NCBI GenBank assembly: GCA_022184915.1
Contig: JAGTJU010000001.1
Span: 186,001 to 250,000, forward strand
Source: Myxococcales bacterium
GTDB taxonomy: Bacteria > Myxococcota_A > Polyangia > Fen-1088
Direction: 5' to 3'
DNA length: 64,000 nucleotides
In this document: piece after piece, positions 27,952-37,193 of the stretch
Position numbering within the stretch: position 1 is the stretch's first letter
Layout of the letters: every line of letters starts with the position of its first letter
Notes under the pieces: model-generated
Database searches by the model: none
What the model was told of the DNA's origin: nothing
What the model saw: the letters and a program-made list of their open reading frames with translations, nothing else
Program-made: the position numbers and the translations under genes

Positions 27952-28311
27952 GTGCACTTGGCAGCAGGACGGAAGATTCGGAACGAAGACGAGGCACAGG
28001 AGTATCTGGCGGCCGCGAAGCTCTCGCGGGTGAGCATCGGTGACTGGGCGCGGGCCCGTGGGATTGATGGGCGCTCGCTGCGGGCCTGGGTGATGGCGCT
28101 GGAGCGGCGGACGCCGCAAAGTCGGGGACAGCGACGGGGCAAGGGGAAGGTGCCCCGGCCGGCATTGGTGGAGCTTGTTCCCGCTCCACCTCGCGGCACC
28201 GTTGGGACTGCTCGTTACGTGGTCAAGCTCGCCGCGGGGCGGGTCGAGTTCGGCGACGATGCATCGATGGCGATGCTGCGCCAGGTGATCGAGGTACTGC
28301 GCTCGTGCTGA
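27952..28311 (+). CDS. tnpA: IS66 TnpA-like protein, copy A
   Basis: 119 residues from GTG 27952. It has a helix-turn-helix-like stretch (SRVSIGDWARARGIDGRSLRAW cut by Gly) and an Arg-rich middle, typical of the IS66 accessory protein of unknown biochemical role. Its stop overlaps the tnpB start. Confidence 0.8.
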   Translation: MHLAAGRKIRNEDEAQEYLAAAKLSRVSIGDWARARGIDGRSLRAWVMALERRTPQSRGQRRGKGKVPRPALVELVPAPPRGTVGTARYVVKLAAGRVEFGDDASMAMLRQVIEVLRSC

Positions 28312-28652
28312 GTTTCCCCGCGACCGTGCGCGTGTTCGTCGCGGTCACGCCGCTCGACATGCGTGGGTCCTTCGATGCGCTCGCCGGCGCCGTCAGGGGT
28401 CTCGGGCTCGATCCGGTCGACGGCCATCTGTACCTCTTCTTCAACAAGCGCCGGCGGTTGGCGAAGGCGTTGTGGTTCGACGGCTCGGGTTGGTGCGTGC
28501 TCGCCAAGCGACTCGAAACCGGAAGCTTTCAGCTTCCGCCCCTCGACGGCGAAAAGCCCCAGGTCGCAATCGATGGCTCCGCCTTCGCTTCGCTCCTGGC
28601 CGGGATCGACTTCACCGCCGCTCGGCGGGGCTGGTATCGGCGAAAAGTGTAA
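28305..28652 (+). CDS. tnpB: IS66 TnpB-like protein, copy A
   Basis: 115 residues from GTG 28305, the usual IS66 Orf2 length, with PLDMRGSFDALAG, LYLFFNKRR and LAKRLETGSFQLP. It is essential for IS66 transposition, but the mechanism is unclear. The transposon inserted 16 bases after its stop and separates it from tnpC. Confidence 0.85.
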   Translation: MLSFPATVRVFVAVTPLDMRGSFDALAGAVRGLGLDPVDGHLYLFFNKRRRLAKALWFDGSGWCVLAKRLETGSFQLPPLDGEKPQVAIDGSAFASLLAGIDFTAARRGWYRRKV

Positions 28653-28841
28653 TTAGGGGATCGACACGTGTTGTCTCTCACGCTATCTCACCTCGAGTTT
28701 CTCAGCGAAGATCACCCTGACAGGGGGTTGATTTCTCAGATTGGAGGGTGGGTGCGTGCCGGGTTGGATAAGGGCACAAATGGAGAAGCCCCGGCGCGGT
28801 TGAGGCGAAGCCGGGGCTGATTTGGGGATTCTTCTCGGGGT

Positions 28842-29153
28842 TCAGAAGGGCAGGTCGAGCTGGTCGCAGGCGTTGTCGATGGCCACGTGCCTGTATTCCC
28901 TGATCGCGGTGCGCAAGTCGACACAGCGAAAGAGAAGGAGGTACGCCGAGCGCGCTTGCGGTGAGAGCGGCTCACCAAAGGCCAGCCCGCCCAGGGTTAG
29001 GTCTGGATGCGCTGCGTGTAGCTGTTGGGCAGCAGCTGCGAGCGTGGCGTCCAGGGCGGCAAGGACGCCGATCGCGGGCGCGACACAAAGCTCGTCGAGC
29101 CCGGGCTGGATGATGGGACCAGCCTCCAATGGAATCGTAGTGCCCATGGTCAC
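28842..29153 (-). CDS. Small transposon protein, copy 2
   Basis: 103 residues, identical to the product at 15852-16163. Last gene of the transposon operon, overlapping the ATPase stop by four bases. Function unknown. Confidence 0.6.
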   Translation of the reverse strand: MTMGTTIPLEAGPIIQPGLDELCVAPAIGVLAALDATLAAAAQQLHAAHPDLTLGGLAFGEPLSPQARSAYLLLFRCVDLRTAIREYRHVAIDNACDQLDLPF

Positions 29154-29950
29154 CCGACCTCCGGCAAAGCTGCCTGGACGTGCTCGACAGTCACGGATTT
29201 GGCCCGTGCGAGAGCTGCGGCCATGAGGGCGTGGTGAGCAAGGAGGTTCACTTTTCGTGGCAGACCTCCTGTGGCCTGGAAGGTTGCCTCGAGGGCTGCG
29301 GGATCAAAGAGCGGCAGCTCGGTCCCCGCGAGGCGAAGCCGGTGAGCAAAGTATCCGGACAGCTCCTCACGGGAAAGACCTGCGAAGTGATAGCGCATGA
29401 CGATGCGCTGGCTGAGCGCCTCGTAGACAGCCATGCCCAGTCGACGACGCAGCTCAGATTGTCCCACCAGCAGCAGGCAAAGCCGATTCTCTGCGTCCAT
29501 TTGGTAGTTGGTCAGGAGCCTGAGGTCTTCGAGCACGTCAGGCCTGAGATGATGGGCCTCATCGACGATGAGGATGGGGCGACACCGTGCCTCGGTGGTC
29601 AGGCGTGTGACCTCGGTTCGGATCTGCCGATACACGGCGGCACGGTTGCGCTCGGTGGGCAGGCCCATTTCCCAGGCGATGGCTTTGTAGACGTCCATGA
29701 CGTTGCCGGTCGAGTGGGCGACGTAGACCACCTTGTGTAGCCCCGTGTGCAGTCCCGAGACTACCTTGCGACAGGCAGTGGTCTTCCCGCTGCCGCTGTC
29801 GCCCGTGACGAGGCCGATGCCCCTCATCTCGATGAGGTGATTGAGGCGGACCGACAGCTCCTGACTTGCAGATGAGACAAAGAGGTCATCAGGCTCGACC
29901 TCCTTGCCGAAGGGATGGCGGTTCAGGCCGAAGTGCTTGCGGTACATCAT
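29150..29950 (-). CDS. ExeA/TniB-like AAA ATPase, copy 2
   Basis: 266 residues, identical to the product at 15055-15855, with Walker A GDSGSGKTT and Walker B ILIVDEAHH. Probably the target-selection ATPase of the transposon. Confidence 0.85.
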   Translation of the reverse strand: MMYRKHFGLNRHPFGKEVEPDDLFVSSASQELSVRLNHLIEMRGIGLVTGDSGSGKTTACRKVVSGLHTGLHKVVYVAHSTGNVMDVYKAIAWEMGLPTERNRAAVYRQIRTEVTRLTTEARCRPILIVDEAHHLRPDVLEDLRLLTNYQMDAENRLCLLLVGQSELRRRLGMAVYEALSQRIVMRYHFAGLSREELSGYFAHRLRLAGTELPLFDPAALEATFQATGGLPRKVNLLAHHALMAAALARAKSVTVEHVQAALPEVG

Positions 29951-31308
29951 CGCTCTCCTTGGTCGTGGTGCTCGACGACGTCGAAGTCGCGCAGGCGAAG
30001 TCCTTCTGGCGGATTCGGTGCAACGCGGTCGGCACGCAGGACGGAGCGCACCTCGTTGTCGCGTTTGACGAAGCAGTTGGCATACGCATCGACGGGTTTG
30101 GCCAGGCCGACTTTGCGCCCCTTGACCCAGAGCTCGACGGGCTTGCCGACCCGGCTCGGGTCGAAGCGCAAAGAGACGGTTTCGCCGACGAGCGAAGCGT
30201 CCACCTCATAGACGACGCCCCGCAAGCTGACGGTCCTGTCTTTGTGTACCTTGCGCTTTTCCTCGAAGAGAAAGAGCGCACTGAAGTCTGCGCCGATGTC
30301 CGGCAGCCGCACCTCGTCGCAAGCGCGAGCCCAGCGCTCGAGCGGGGTCTCGCCATCAAGGCCTCTGTGAGGGGCCTGGTGGTACTCCCCCTCGACCCAG
30401 GTCCAGAGCTTGCGGTTGAGGGCTTCGAGGCTCGCAGTGTCTCCTTCGGCGAGGGTGCCAAGGCATTGCCGGCGCACCTCGCGGTGCCAGCGCTCCTGCT
30501 TGCCCTTGCCCTGGGGCTGGTAGGGGCGTGCATGGATGAGAGTCACGCCCAGCCTGGCACAGACGAGGGACAGATGATGCGACCGATATGCTGCCCCGTT
30601 GTCGACGTAAAGCCGCAGGGGAAGTCCACGCCGTCGCAGCGCTTGCTCGAAGACGGGCATGAAACAAGAGACGTTTTCGCCGAGCGCGAAGGCAGCGTAC
30701 GGGACGACTCGGGTGGCGTCGTCCATGAATGAGATGAGATACGTCTTTTGGCGGCGCTTGCCTCCGATCAGCACGGACGGTCCGTGCATCACGTCGCTCA
30801 TCCACATCTCCCCCGCCTTCGCGAAGGCGAAGCGACGGCGGTCGTTGCTCGTTGGCGTCTCGGGCTTGCGAGCCATCAAGCCTGCACGAGAGAGCACCCG
30901 ATGCACCGTGGCTGGCGCCAGCTCCAGGTCCTGTGGTACCTCGCCCGAGGCTCGCACGGCATCGATGACCATGCGCACAGACAGTGCGGGCCTGTCTTCC
31001 TTGACCATGCACAGAAGGTCCACGATGGACTGTGGGATCTTGCGTGCCTGCCCCTCGTCACTGCGCGCCTTGGGCATCAGGGCATCGAAGCCGCCGTGGC
31101 GATAGGCCTTGAGCCAGTCTCTGATGGTTTCGGCAGCGATACGGCTCCTGCGTGAGCCGGGGATGTCGTAGGTGCGGTCCGCCTTCTTTGCGATTTGCTC
31201 GCCCAGGCCTCGCTTGCCTTTGGGCCAGTGCAATAGGTCGGCAATCACACCATAGCGAAAGAGCGCGACGGCCTTGCGTCGCTCGTTGTCGTCGGCTTGG
31301 GTGTCCAT
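29947..31308 (-). CDS. DDE transposase (rve/Mu-type), copy 2
   Basis: 453 residues from ATG 31308, identical to the product at 13697-15058, with Asp172, Asp236 and Glu272 retained. Intact in both copies, so either could drive movement. Confidence 0.88.
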   Translation of the reverse strand: MDTQADDNERRKAVALFRYGVIADLLHWPKGKRGLGEQIAKKADRTYDIPGSRRSRIAAETIRDWLKAYRHGGFDALMPKARSDEGQARKIPQSIVDLLCMVKEDRPALSVRMVIDAVRASGEVPQDLELAPATVHRVLSRAGLMARKPETPTSNDRRRFAFAKAGEMWMSDVMHGPSVLIGGKRRQKTYLISFMDDATRVVPYAAFALGENVSCFMPVFEQALRRRGLPLRLYVDNGAAYRSHHLSLVCARLGVTLIHARPYQPQGKGKQERWHREVRRQCLGTLAEGDTASLEALNRKLWTWVEGEYHQAPHRGLDGETPLERWARACDEVRLPDIGADFSALFLFEEKRKVHKDRTVSLRGVVYEVDASLVGETVSLRFDPSRVGKPVELWVKGRKVGLAKPVDAYANCFVKRDNEVRSVLRADRVAPNPPEGLRLRDFDVVEHHDQGER

Positions 31309-31369
31309 GTTTTCTCCTCGGCGCCCGTGGTTTTGGCGGTGAGCGCCTATGCCTCGACCACTACAGGCG

Positions 31370-31981
31370 TTAGGGCGGCGGGTCTGGCCCCGTTTCGTGT
31401 TCGCGAGGTGTCCACAGTCTGCTGGCGGCTCGACTGCGGGGGCCGAATCCGACTGGCGCGGGCAAGGCGCCAAGCTGCTTCTCGGATTCGGCTCGTACGT
31501 GCCGCAGTACCGGAGTGCCCAGACGCTGGCGGACCTCAGCGAGCGTGGGCTCGCAGTTGCCGAGCAGCGCGGGCGTCGAGGTCACCAGCACCAGCAGGGC
31601 CGCCCGGGTGGCGCTGTAGCGGCGGCGCACCCATCGCACCGCCCCGGGCAGTTCGATGTCTGGCCGCAGCCGATCGGCGGCTGCCTCTATCGACGGCGCG
31701 GCCTCCACCGCGGTCACCACGGCCTCGACCTCCTCCAGGGAGCCACTGAGCCGAGACGCCAAGCAGTCGGGCAACAGGCTGAAGGTCCGATGTGCCGTCG
31801 GGCAGTAGTACCGGGCCACCCGCATCCCAGCTGGCTCCACCCGGGCGTAGGTCCCGAGGCTGCGAAAGCCACATTTGCTACCAGATCCGTGCGCCGGACA
31901 CCGCTCGAGCCTTGCCTGTTGCCAGCCTTCCTGCTTAACGTATTGCTCGCTGGTCAGTACTGTCGCTTGGCGCAACTGCAC
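31370..31981 (-). CDS. Zinc-ribbon-like transposon protein, copy 2
   Basis: 203 residues, identical to the product at 13024-13635, with the Cys/His cluster near the N-terminus. It is the gene closest to the right end of this copy (TGTTAGGTCTCACG on the minus strand). Confidence 0.55.
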   Translation of the reverse strand: MQLRQATVLTSEQYVKQEGWQQARLERCPAHGSGSKCGFRSLGTYARVEPAGMRVARYYCPTAHRTFSLLPDCLASRLSGSLEEVEAVVTAVEAAPSIEAAADRLRPDIELPGAVRWVRRRYSATRAALLVLVTSTPALLGNCEPTLAEVRQRLGTPVLRHVRAESEKQLGALPAPVGFGPRSRAASRLWTPREHETGPDPPP

Positions 31982-33122
31982 GACCGGCCAAGGGCTCGCA
32001 CGGTTGCCTCCGTGGCGGGCCCAACCTTTTTCTGGGGTCCCAAGGGCGGGCGTTATGCCTGCCGGCCGGTAGCCTCACCCAGATCCCCGTTTCCCGCAAA
32101 AAGCCACCTCACCCTTGTCCCGCTTTCCGCCCCCTCATCACGAAAACCACCAGGGACCCAGTGCGGGAAATCCTTCCTGGGGGTTTACGGATTTACGTGA
32201 GACCTAACAGACACGGATCGCAGATCATGATCTCTACTGATCTGTGGACGAGCTCGAAGGCCTGCGAAGGGAGAACGCGGAGATGCGCAAGCACATCGCG
32301 CAGCTCCTGTTCGAGCTGGCGCGGCTCAATGATCGCGTCGCCGAGCTGCTCGCCATCGCGCAACGCAAGCAGCGAAAACCGACCCCGGCAGTAACGCCGT
32401 CCGCGCCCGCAGCACCACCGGTCGCCGAGGGCGAGCATCGACGCGCCTTCGAGGAGCGTCCGAAGGCGCCCGACAAGCCTGCCGAAGAGCCAGCGCCGAA
32501 GAAGCCGAGGAAGCCCACGGGCCGCAAACCGCTGCCCAAGCACCTCGAGGCGGAGGAGCATGAGCTGCGGCCGAAGGAGTGCGATCGCTGCCCGCTCCGT
32601 ATGAGCGATCCAAGGTTACCTGTGAATGGCTCGCGTGGCTCGTCTACCAGAAGTTCTGGCTGCTGACGCCGCTCGACCGCATCCGTCGCGACCTCGCGGA
32701 GCGCAGCATTCCGCTCGCGATGAGCACGCTCGTGACGTTCATCGAGCGCGCCTCCGATTTGCTGGCGGGCGTCGATCGCCTTCATTGGAAGCAGCTGCTC
32801 GGCAGCAGATGGATGGCGACGGACGGCACAGGATTGAAGGTACTCATTCCCAAGCTTCCTGCCGCCCACAGCGGCTACATCGAGCTCTATCGCAACGACC
32901 AAGTCGCCGTCTTCCAGTACGAGGCTGACAAGAGCGGTGAGACCGTCGCCAAGAAGCTCGCGCCTTTCACTGGAACCCTCACCGCAGATGCCGAGCATCG
33001 CTTCAACGATGTATTCGCCTCGGGGCGCGTGCTGGAGGCGGGATGCAACGCTCACGGACGCCGGAAGTTCCGAGACGCCGAGGCAACCCAACCCGTGCTC
33101 GCGGTCAAAGGGGGCGCATTCT

Positions 33123-34928
33123 TGTCAACGCAAAGTAGAAATGTCCGCTTTTCTGCAAGTTAGAAATGTCCTCCATGCGGCGCGTCAGGGGGTATTAGCG
33201 GAGGCGGGGTTTTGGCCACTTGTCCATAGATGCACGGCGGGCACGGCCCATGCCCAGGGCAGGTGGCGACGTGCAGCTGTGGGCAAGTGCAGGGCCAAAA
33301 GCATGCCGCAGCGGCTGGTGAGCTACTCCCGCCGCTACGGCTACGCGGCGCCGTTGGTGCCTCGGTCCAGGCAGTTTTGCGACGCCTCGCGGGCTGCGGC
33401 TCTGCGGGCGCGTGCGGCTTCGGTGTAGCGACGCTGCTTGGCTTTTTGTTCCCGGTCAAACTCTTGCAAATAGCTGGCGAAGGCTTCCGCTGCGCCAGGG
33501 TTAATGCCCGTGGGCGTTGGTCCCGCTGATTCAGCCTCCGCGCGTTGGGCACGCAATCGTTCCTTTTGTCGAAGCGTGAGCTTCTTGGACCTAAGACGGG
33601 CTTCATCTCGAACCTGCTGCTGCTGCTGAATGACCGCCAGCGCAGTGCCCAATCGTTTGTTCTCGACAATCTCACCCTGGTTCACGTGGGGACTCTTGTC
33701 GAAGAGTGCAAAGGAAAGCGGCTGGTTGTTGTGGCGCAATTGCACTTGGCCGTCTTTCCACAAGTGCACGCGCACGGTCTTTCCCGCAAGCTTGCTCGTT
33801 TCTGTCGTTGGTTCGACCAGATATGAGTTTCTCTGAAACTGCACCACCAGACTCTGCGACAGCTTTCGGTCCTCTTGCCACGTGAAGATGAGATTCAAGT
33901 CCTCGCCCTCAAGCAAGGGACGGTGGGCATTATGAAGACTGCGAGGAGCACGCTCGAAGCGGTTGTTGTAGGCGTCCATAAAGGCAGGGACGAAGGCATT
34001 CGCATCTTCCGCATTGCTGATACCATGAAGCCGCAGCTCCTTGACCAAACGGTCTTGCAGCGTCTTGTTCATGCGCTCTACACGACCTTTGGCCTGCGCT
34101 GTGTTCGCACAAATGATGTCTATGTTTAGTTCTCCCAATGCGCGACCATACTGCGTGACACCCTTTGCCGCACCTGTTGAACCTTCCTGGTTTACTCGGA
34201 AGATGCTGTGTTTGTCGCTATAGAAGGCCGCTGGCTTTCCATGCTTCCGTACGTAGCTTGCAGTCGCATCGAAGTAGTCGAAGGCCGATTCCACTTCCAC
34301 AAAGCGCAGCTCCATCAGCCTTCCCGTGGCATCGTCGATGAACACCAACAGGGTGCATCTTTGTCCGCGGCCCTCGAACCATTCGTGATCGCTCCCATCT
34401 ATCTGAACCAGCTCACCAAGACAGTCCCGCCGTCTTCGCGGCTGGTGGATGCGCGGCCCTCGTTGCGCCCGCGGCGTCCAGATCTCGGCGCCGATCATCC
34501 ACTTGCGCAACGTCTCCCGGGATACACGAACGCCATGTAGCTCAGTAAGTTTCTCGTGAGCCAACGTCGGCCCGAAGTCCCTGTAGCGCTCACTGATGAG
34601 ACCTACGGCGTACTCTTGCACCACCTCCGGCAACTGACGGTTGCTGGGGCGTCCGCGCTTTCGCGACACGAGAGCCCGAGGCCCTTGACGCCTCATGGAC
34701 TGGCACAATCGGCGCACCTGGCGCTGACTAAGACCCAGAACCATGGCGGCTTCTGCTTGCGTCAGCCGCTTTTCCAACACTCGCTGGACGACCTGCATTC
34801 GGTCCATTTCCAGCGCGCTCATCGTGACAAGATCCCTGGCCATTGCGGCCCGAGGCTGCCAGGCAGCGGCGCCCAAAAGAGGACATTTCTAAGTTGCACA
34901 AAGCGGACATTTTCACTTTGCGTCTACA
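33123..34928 (-). mobile_element. ISNCY-family insertion sequence, intact copy
   Basis: 1,806 bp with ends TGTCAACGCAAAGTAGAAAT and, on the other strand, TGTAGACGCAAAGTGAAAAT; similarity extends about 50 bases inward, with ATGTCC repeats. A 5-bp target duplication ATTCT lies at 33118-33122 and 34929-34933. The host sequence is IS66 tnpC, so the empty site is known from 47.9 kb. Confidence 0.9.
33341..34876 (-). CDS. ISNCY family transposase
   Basis: 511 residues. An N-terminal helix-turn-helix region (LTQAEAAMVLGLSQRQVRRL) precedes an integrase core with LVQIDGSDHEWFEG (Asp), AAFYSDKHSIF (Asp) and KGRVERMNKTLQDR (Glu), then a basic C-terminal tail. Start could also be the internal Met of MARDLVTMSALEMDRMQ. 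It appears complete and its element retains both ends. Confidence 0.88.
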   Translation of the reverse strand: MGAAAWQPRAAMARDLVTMSALEMDRMQVVQRVLEKRLTQAEAAMVLGLSQRQVRRLCQSMRRQGPRALVSRKRGRPSNRQLPEVVQEYAVGLISERYRDFGPTLAHEKLTELHGVRVSRETLRKWMIGAEIWTPRAQRGPRIHQPRRRRDCLGELVQIDGSDHEWFEGRGQRCTLLVFIDDATGRLMELRFVEVESAFDYFDATASYVRKHGKPAAFYSDKHSIFRVNQEGSTGAAKGVTQYGRALGELNIDIICANTAQAKGRVERMNKTLQDRLVKELRLHGISNAEDANAFVPAFMDAYNNRFERAPRSLHNAHRPLLEGEDLNLIFTWQEDRKLSQSLVVQFQRNSYLVEPTTETSKLAGKTVRVHLWKDGQVQLRHNNQPLSFALFDKSPHVNQGEIVENKRLGTALAVIQQQQQVRDEARLRSKKLTLRQKERLRAQRAEAESAGPTPTGINPGAAEAFASYLQEFDREQKAKQRRYTEAARARRAAAREASQNCLDRGTNGAA

Positions 34929-35341
34929 ATTCTTGGGCGCGATTTCCGCTCATTGTAGAATTCAAGCACTGGCTCGATGCCGTTTCTCCGACGCTCCTGC
35001 CGTCCGAGCCACTCGCCGTGGCGAGCCGCTACTACAAGAACCACCACGACGCGCTCTTCCGCTTCGTGGACGACCCCCTCGTTCCCATCATCGCCACCTG
35101 CCGCGCCCAGGGGGTCGCGGCCCAGGCCTATCTCGCCTGGGCCTTCGAGCGCCTCGGCACCCACCGCGACGTCTTCGGACTCCCTCTCGACGCCCTCACC
35201 CCAGCCGCATTCAAGAAGACGCTCGGCTGAAGCCCACGCACGCCTTTCGGCCGCCGTCATCCCGGTGTCGCTCATGGGGCACTACGCATCGACCCGGCTG
35301 TCGATGAGCGTCGCCAGATCGTTCAGGTCTTGCTGGCGGGC

Positions 35342-35734
35342 TTACGAAACGTGGGTGGATACGGGAAAGCCCATGCGACGGCCCACCGCTAGCATTCGTT
35401 CGTCGAATGATGCCAATTCGATCACTTGCCCTTGATCGCGTAGGAAGGCGGCCGATGCGAGATGAAGCGCATCGAGCGTGCGCACCGGTTCAGGAAATGG
35501 CTCAAGCGCTCGCGCAAGCACGAGCGGAAGAAGCTCGATCAATGCCACGCGCGCCAGCAGCGCTCGAACGCTCTCGCCATGGGCCTTGGCCAGGCCGCGC
35601 GCGTTGATGCGCGTCCACAATTCGTACTCTAGAAGGCGACTTGAAACGAGGGTCTCTGACCACAGTGCCATGGACGCAAACCGGTCTTCGGCAAGCAGAT
35701 GCGCGAGCGCCACCGAGGTGTCGAGATAGATCAC
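35342..35734 (-). CDS. vapC: VapC-type PIN toxin, module 2
   Basis: 130-residue PIN ribonuclease with IYLDTSVALAHL (Asp), LLEYELWTR (Glu), LDALHLASA (Asp) and SFDERML (Asp). It overlaps the upstream antitoxin gene by four bases. It lies between IS66 copy A and the group II intron and is intact. Confidence 0.85.
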   Translation of the reverse strand: MIYLDTSVALAHLLAEDRFASMALWSETLVSSRLLEYELWTRINARGLAKAHGESVRALLARVALIELLPLVLARALEPFPEPVRTLDALHLASAAFLRDQGQVIELASFDERMLAVGRRMGFPVSTHVS

Positions 35735-36021
35735 CGGTCGTCTCGATCGCCGCGCAGCTCTTTAAGCAGCTCTGCAGCGCTGGCAACAGGCAGACGCGGT
35801 GGGGGCTGATGATCGCAGATGCTCGGCGGCCTCAGGCAGCCGGTGCGAACCAACTCGGCAAGCAGAGCGTCTGCCAGGATCGGGCTGCGCTCGAGCCGCG
35901 GAGGGCCGAGTTCGGCGACAATTCGGTCTCGATCCGTGACCAGCACGGATTCTCCACTGGCGGCAAGGCGCACATATTCGCTGAGCTTGTTTTTCAGCAC
36001 TTTGACGCCCACAGACCGCAT
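35731..36021 (-). CDS. vapB: Phd/YefM-type antitoxin, module 2
   Basis: 96 residues from ATG 36021. The N-terminus KVLKNKLSEYVRLAASGE and VLVTDRDRIVAEL is the Phd/YefM fold. The C-terminal half would bind the toxin. A strong promoter lies directly upstream and the mRNA may be leaderless. Confidence 0.82.
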   Translation of the reverse strand: MRSVGVKVLKNKLSEYVRLAASGESVLVTDRDRIVAELGPPRLERSPILADALLAELVRTGCLRPPSICDHQPPPRLPVASAAELLKELRGDRDDR

Positions 36022-36028
36022 ACTTAAT

Positions 36029-36057
36029 AATGTAGCTACTTGTGGCTACTTTGTCAA
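36029..36057 (-). promoter_or_regulatory. Promoter of vapBC module 2
   Basis: On the minus strand TTGACA, 17 bases, TACATT. The spacer contains AGTAGC twice and the palindrome GTAGCTAC, a likely autorepression site. The predicted start of transcription falls at or next to the ATG. Confidence 0.55.
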
Positions 36058-36175
36058 AGCCGGAGAACTGGTTCGCTGGAATGACTTTCTGATTCCGGCC
36101 GCCGCTGTGTCCAATCCGAATGAAGCGACTCTTTCTTCTCTTCGAGACCAGCTTCCGAGCCATCGTCGCACGACA

Positions 36176-36276
36176 CCCGGCAGCAAGGCTGAGGATGCAA
36201 GGCGGCTTACGTTAGTCGACAGAACAAGTTATGTCGGACTTTCTGACTCGACGCCTTGTCTCGTTTAAAACTTCCT
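36176..36276 (+). repeat. Dispersed repeat, copy 2, and 5' exon of intron
   Basis: CCCGGCAGCAAGGCTGAGGA, GGCGGCTTACGTTAG and GACAGAACA occur in the same order as at 12535. The sequence runs to AACTTCCT, where the intron begins. Confidence 0.6.
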
Positions 36277-36757
36277 GTGCGCCACGAGGATGCACGCAAC
36301 CCTGTGGGAGGTACCCACCATGTGAAAGAACCGAGAACACATGAAGCCAGCGCTCCGGCGAAGAGTCGCGAGGCTCCTGTCGAAGCGAGCGTGAGGCGAG
36401 AGAGCGGGCCGAACACGTGTGAACCCGAAAGTAGCCCCGATATCGAAGACGGGGAGGAGGAGCCTCTAGGAATTGGGCGAAGTCAGCACGACATCCAGCG
36501 TGCTCGGTAGAAAGGTGGATGTCGCTCCCCCGGGGTATCAGGGACGGCAGGTTCTCAAAGGGAGAGTGCGGAACGTGGGAGATCTTTGACGAAGCGGGTA
36601 GCCACCGCAACAGACGGCACAAGGGAGACCGAGGCCGCGTGGTCGTCGAAGGAGTCGGCGAGGTTCGTAGCAGCGAGGAGAGCGGGTAATGCCGCAGGAG
36701 CGAAGGGACCTTGCGAACCGGTACGCGTATCGAAGCAGGAAAGGAAGGGTGATTGCC

Positions 36758-37120
36758 ATGAAGCTAGCCACGCCTGAAAAGATTCGGAACTTGCAGAGAG
36801 CGCTGTGTCAACGTGCGAAGCGGTCGCCTGGGCAGAGGTCCGACGGGTGTACATTCCGAAGGCCAATGGCGGGGAGCGCCCCTTGGGAATCCCCAACATC
36901 ATCGACCGAGTTGTGCAAACTGCAGCGAAGCTGGTTCTCGAACCCATCTACGAGGCCGACTTCGAGTCGGACTCGTATGGATTCCGGCCCAAGCGGAGCG
37001 CGCACGATGCACTCAAGGCGGTGGGCGAGAGCATCGCCGACGGGATGTACTGGGTGATTGATGCGGACATCGAGCGATACTTCGACTCGATACCGCACGA
37101 TCGTCTGATGAAGGTGGTAG
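36758..37120 (+). pseudogene. Group II intron protein, fragments
   Basis: ATG 36758, behind AGGAAGG, starts [13 protein letters not shown]. After SPGQR a deletion joins directly to [19 protein letters not shown] in another frame, followed by reverse transcriptase domains 1-3 ([33 protein letters not shown]). Then a second deletion removes the catalytic YxDD and maturase regions. The missing parts are not the same as in the 26-kb copy. Confidence 0.8.
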
Positions 37121-37157
37121 TCAAGACACCGCGTGGGCGCGTTGACGAATCCGGTCG

Positions 37158-37193
37158 AACCGCCGGATGCGGGAAATCCGCACGTCCGGTGGG
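37158..37193 (+). ncRNA. Group II intron domain V, copy 2
   Basis: Same sequence as at 26738-26773, with GAAA loop and probable CGC triad. Confidence 0.75.

Larger units (their letters stand above)
28669..32209 (-). mobile_element. Four-gene DDE/ATPase transposon, copy 2 (3,541 bp)
   Basis: Inverted relative to copy 1, of identical length and gene content. The flanks GACACG at 28663-28668 and 32210-32215 are a 6-bp target duplication. The intact IS66 at 46.9 kb shows the empty site (GGGATCGACACGGATCGC), so the boundaries are exact. Confidence 0.95.
32244..35230 (+). pseudogene. tnpC: IS66 tnpC, copy A, deleted and interrupted
   Basis: Compared with the intact 501-residue TnpC at 46913, this copy lost about 130 bases covering the zinc-ribbon region (joined at GAGTGCG/ATCGCTG). 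ISNCY then interrupts it at GCATTCT, and it lost two further segments: after GCGATTT, and the block with the catalytic IDNSPTERE sequence. The C-terminal part resumes at 34934 and ends at 35230. It cannot make transposase. Confidence 0.85.
27884..35282 (+). mobile_element. IS66-family element A with two nested insertions
   Basis: The left end GTGACCCATCAGCGACACCG matches the intact copy at 46100; the right end at 35282 is slightly mutated (CTCATGGGGCAC). Within it, a 3,541-bp transposon lies between tnpB and tnpC, and an ISNCY element lies in tnpC. No target duplication flanks it: the left side is the end of the direct repeat and the right side is unrelated DNA next to vapC. Confidence 0.85.

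Noticed and set aside
16337-28668. Inversion already having occurred between the two transposon copies
   Set aside because: Copy 2 retains matching 6-bp flanks and sits in an otherwise collinear IS66, so its flanks were not exchanged.
31349-32200. 283-residue frame at the end of transposon copy 2 (also in copy 1)
   Set aside because: Antisense to the zinc-ribbon-like gene, which has the conserved Cys/His cluster and fits the operon direction.
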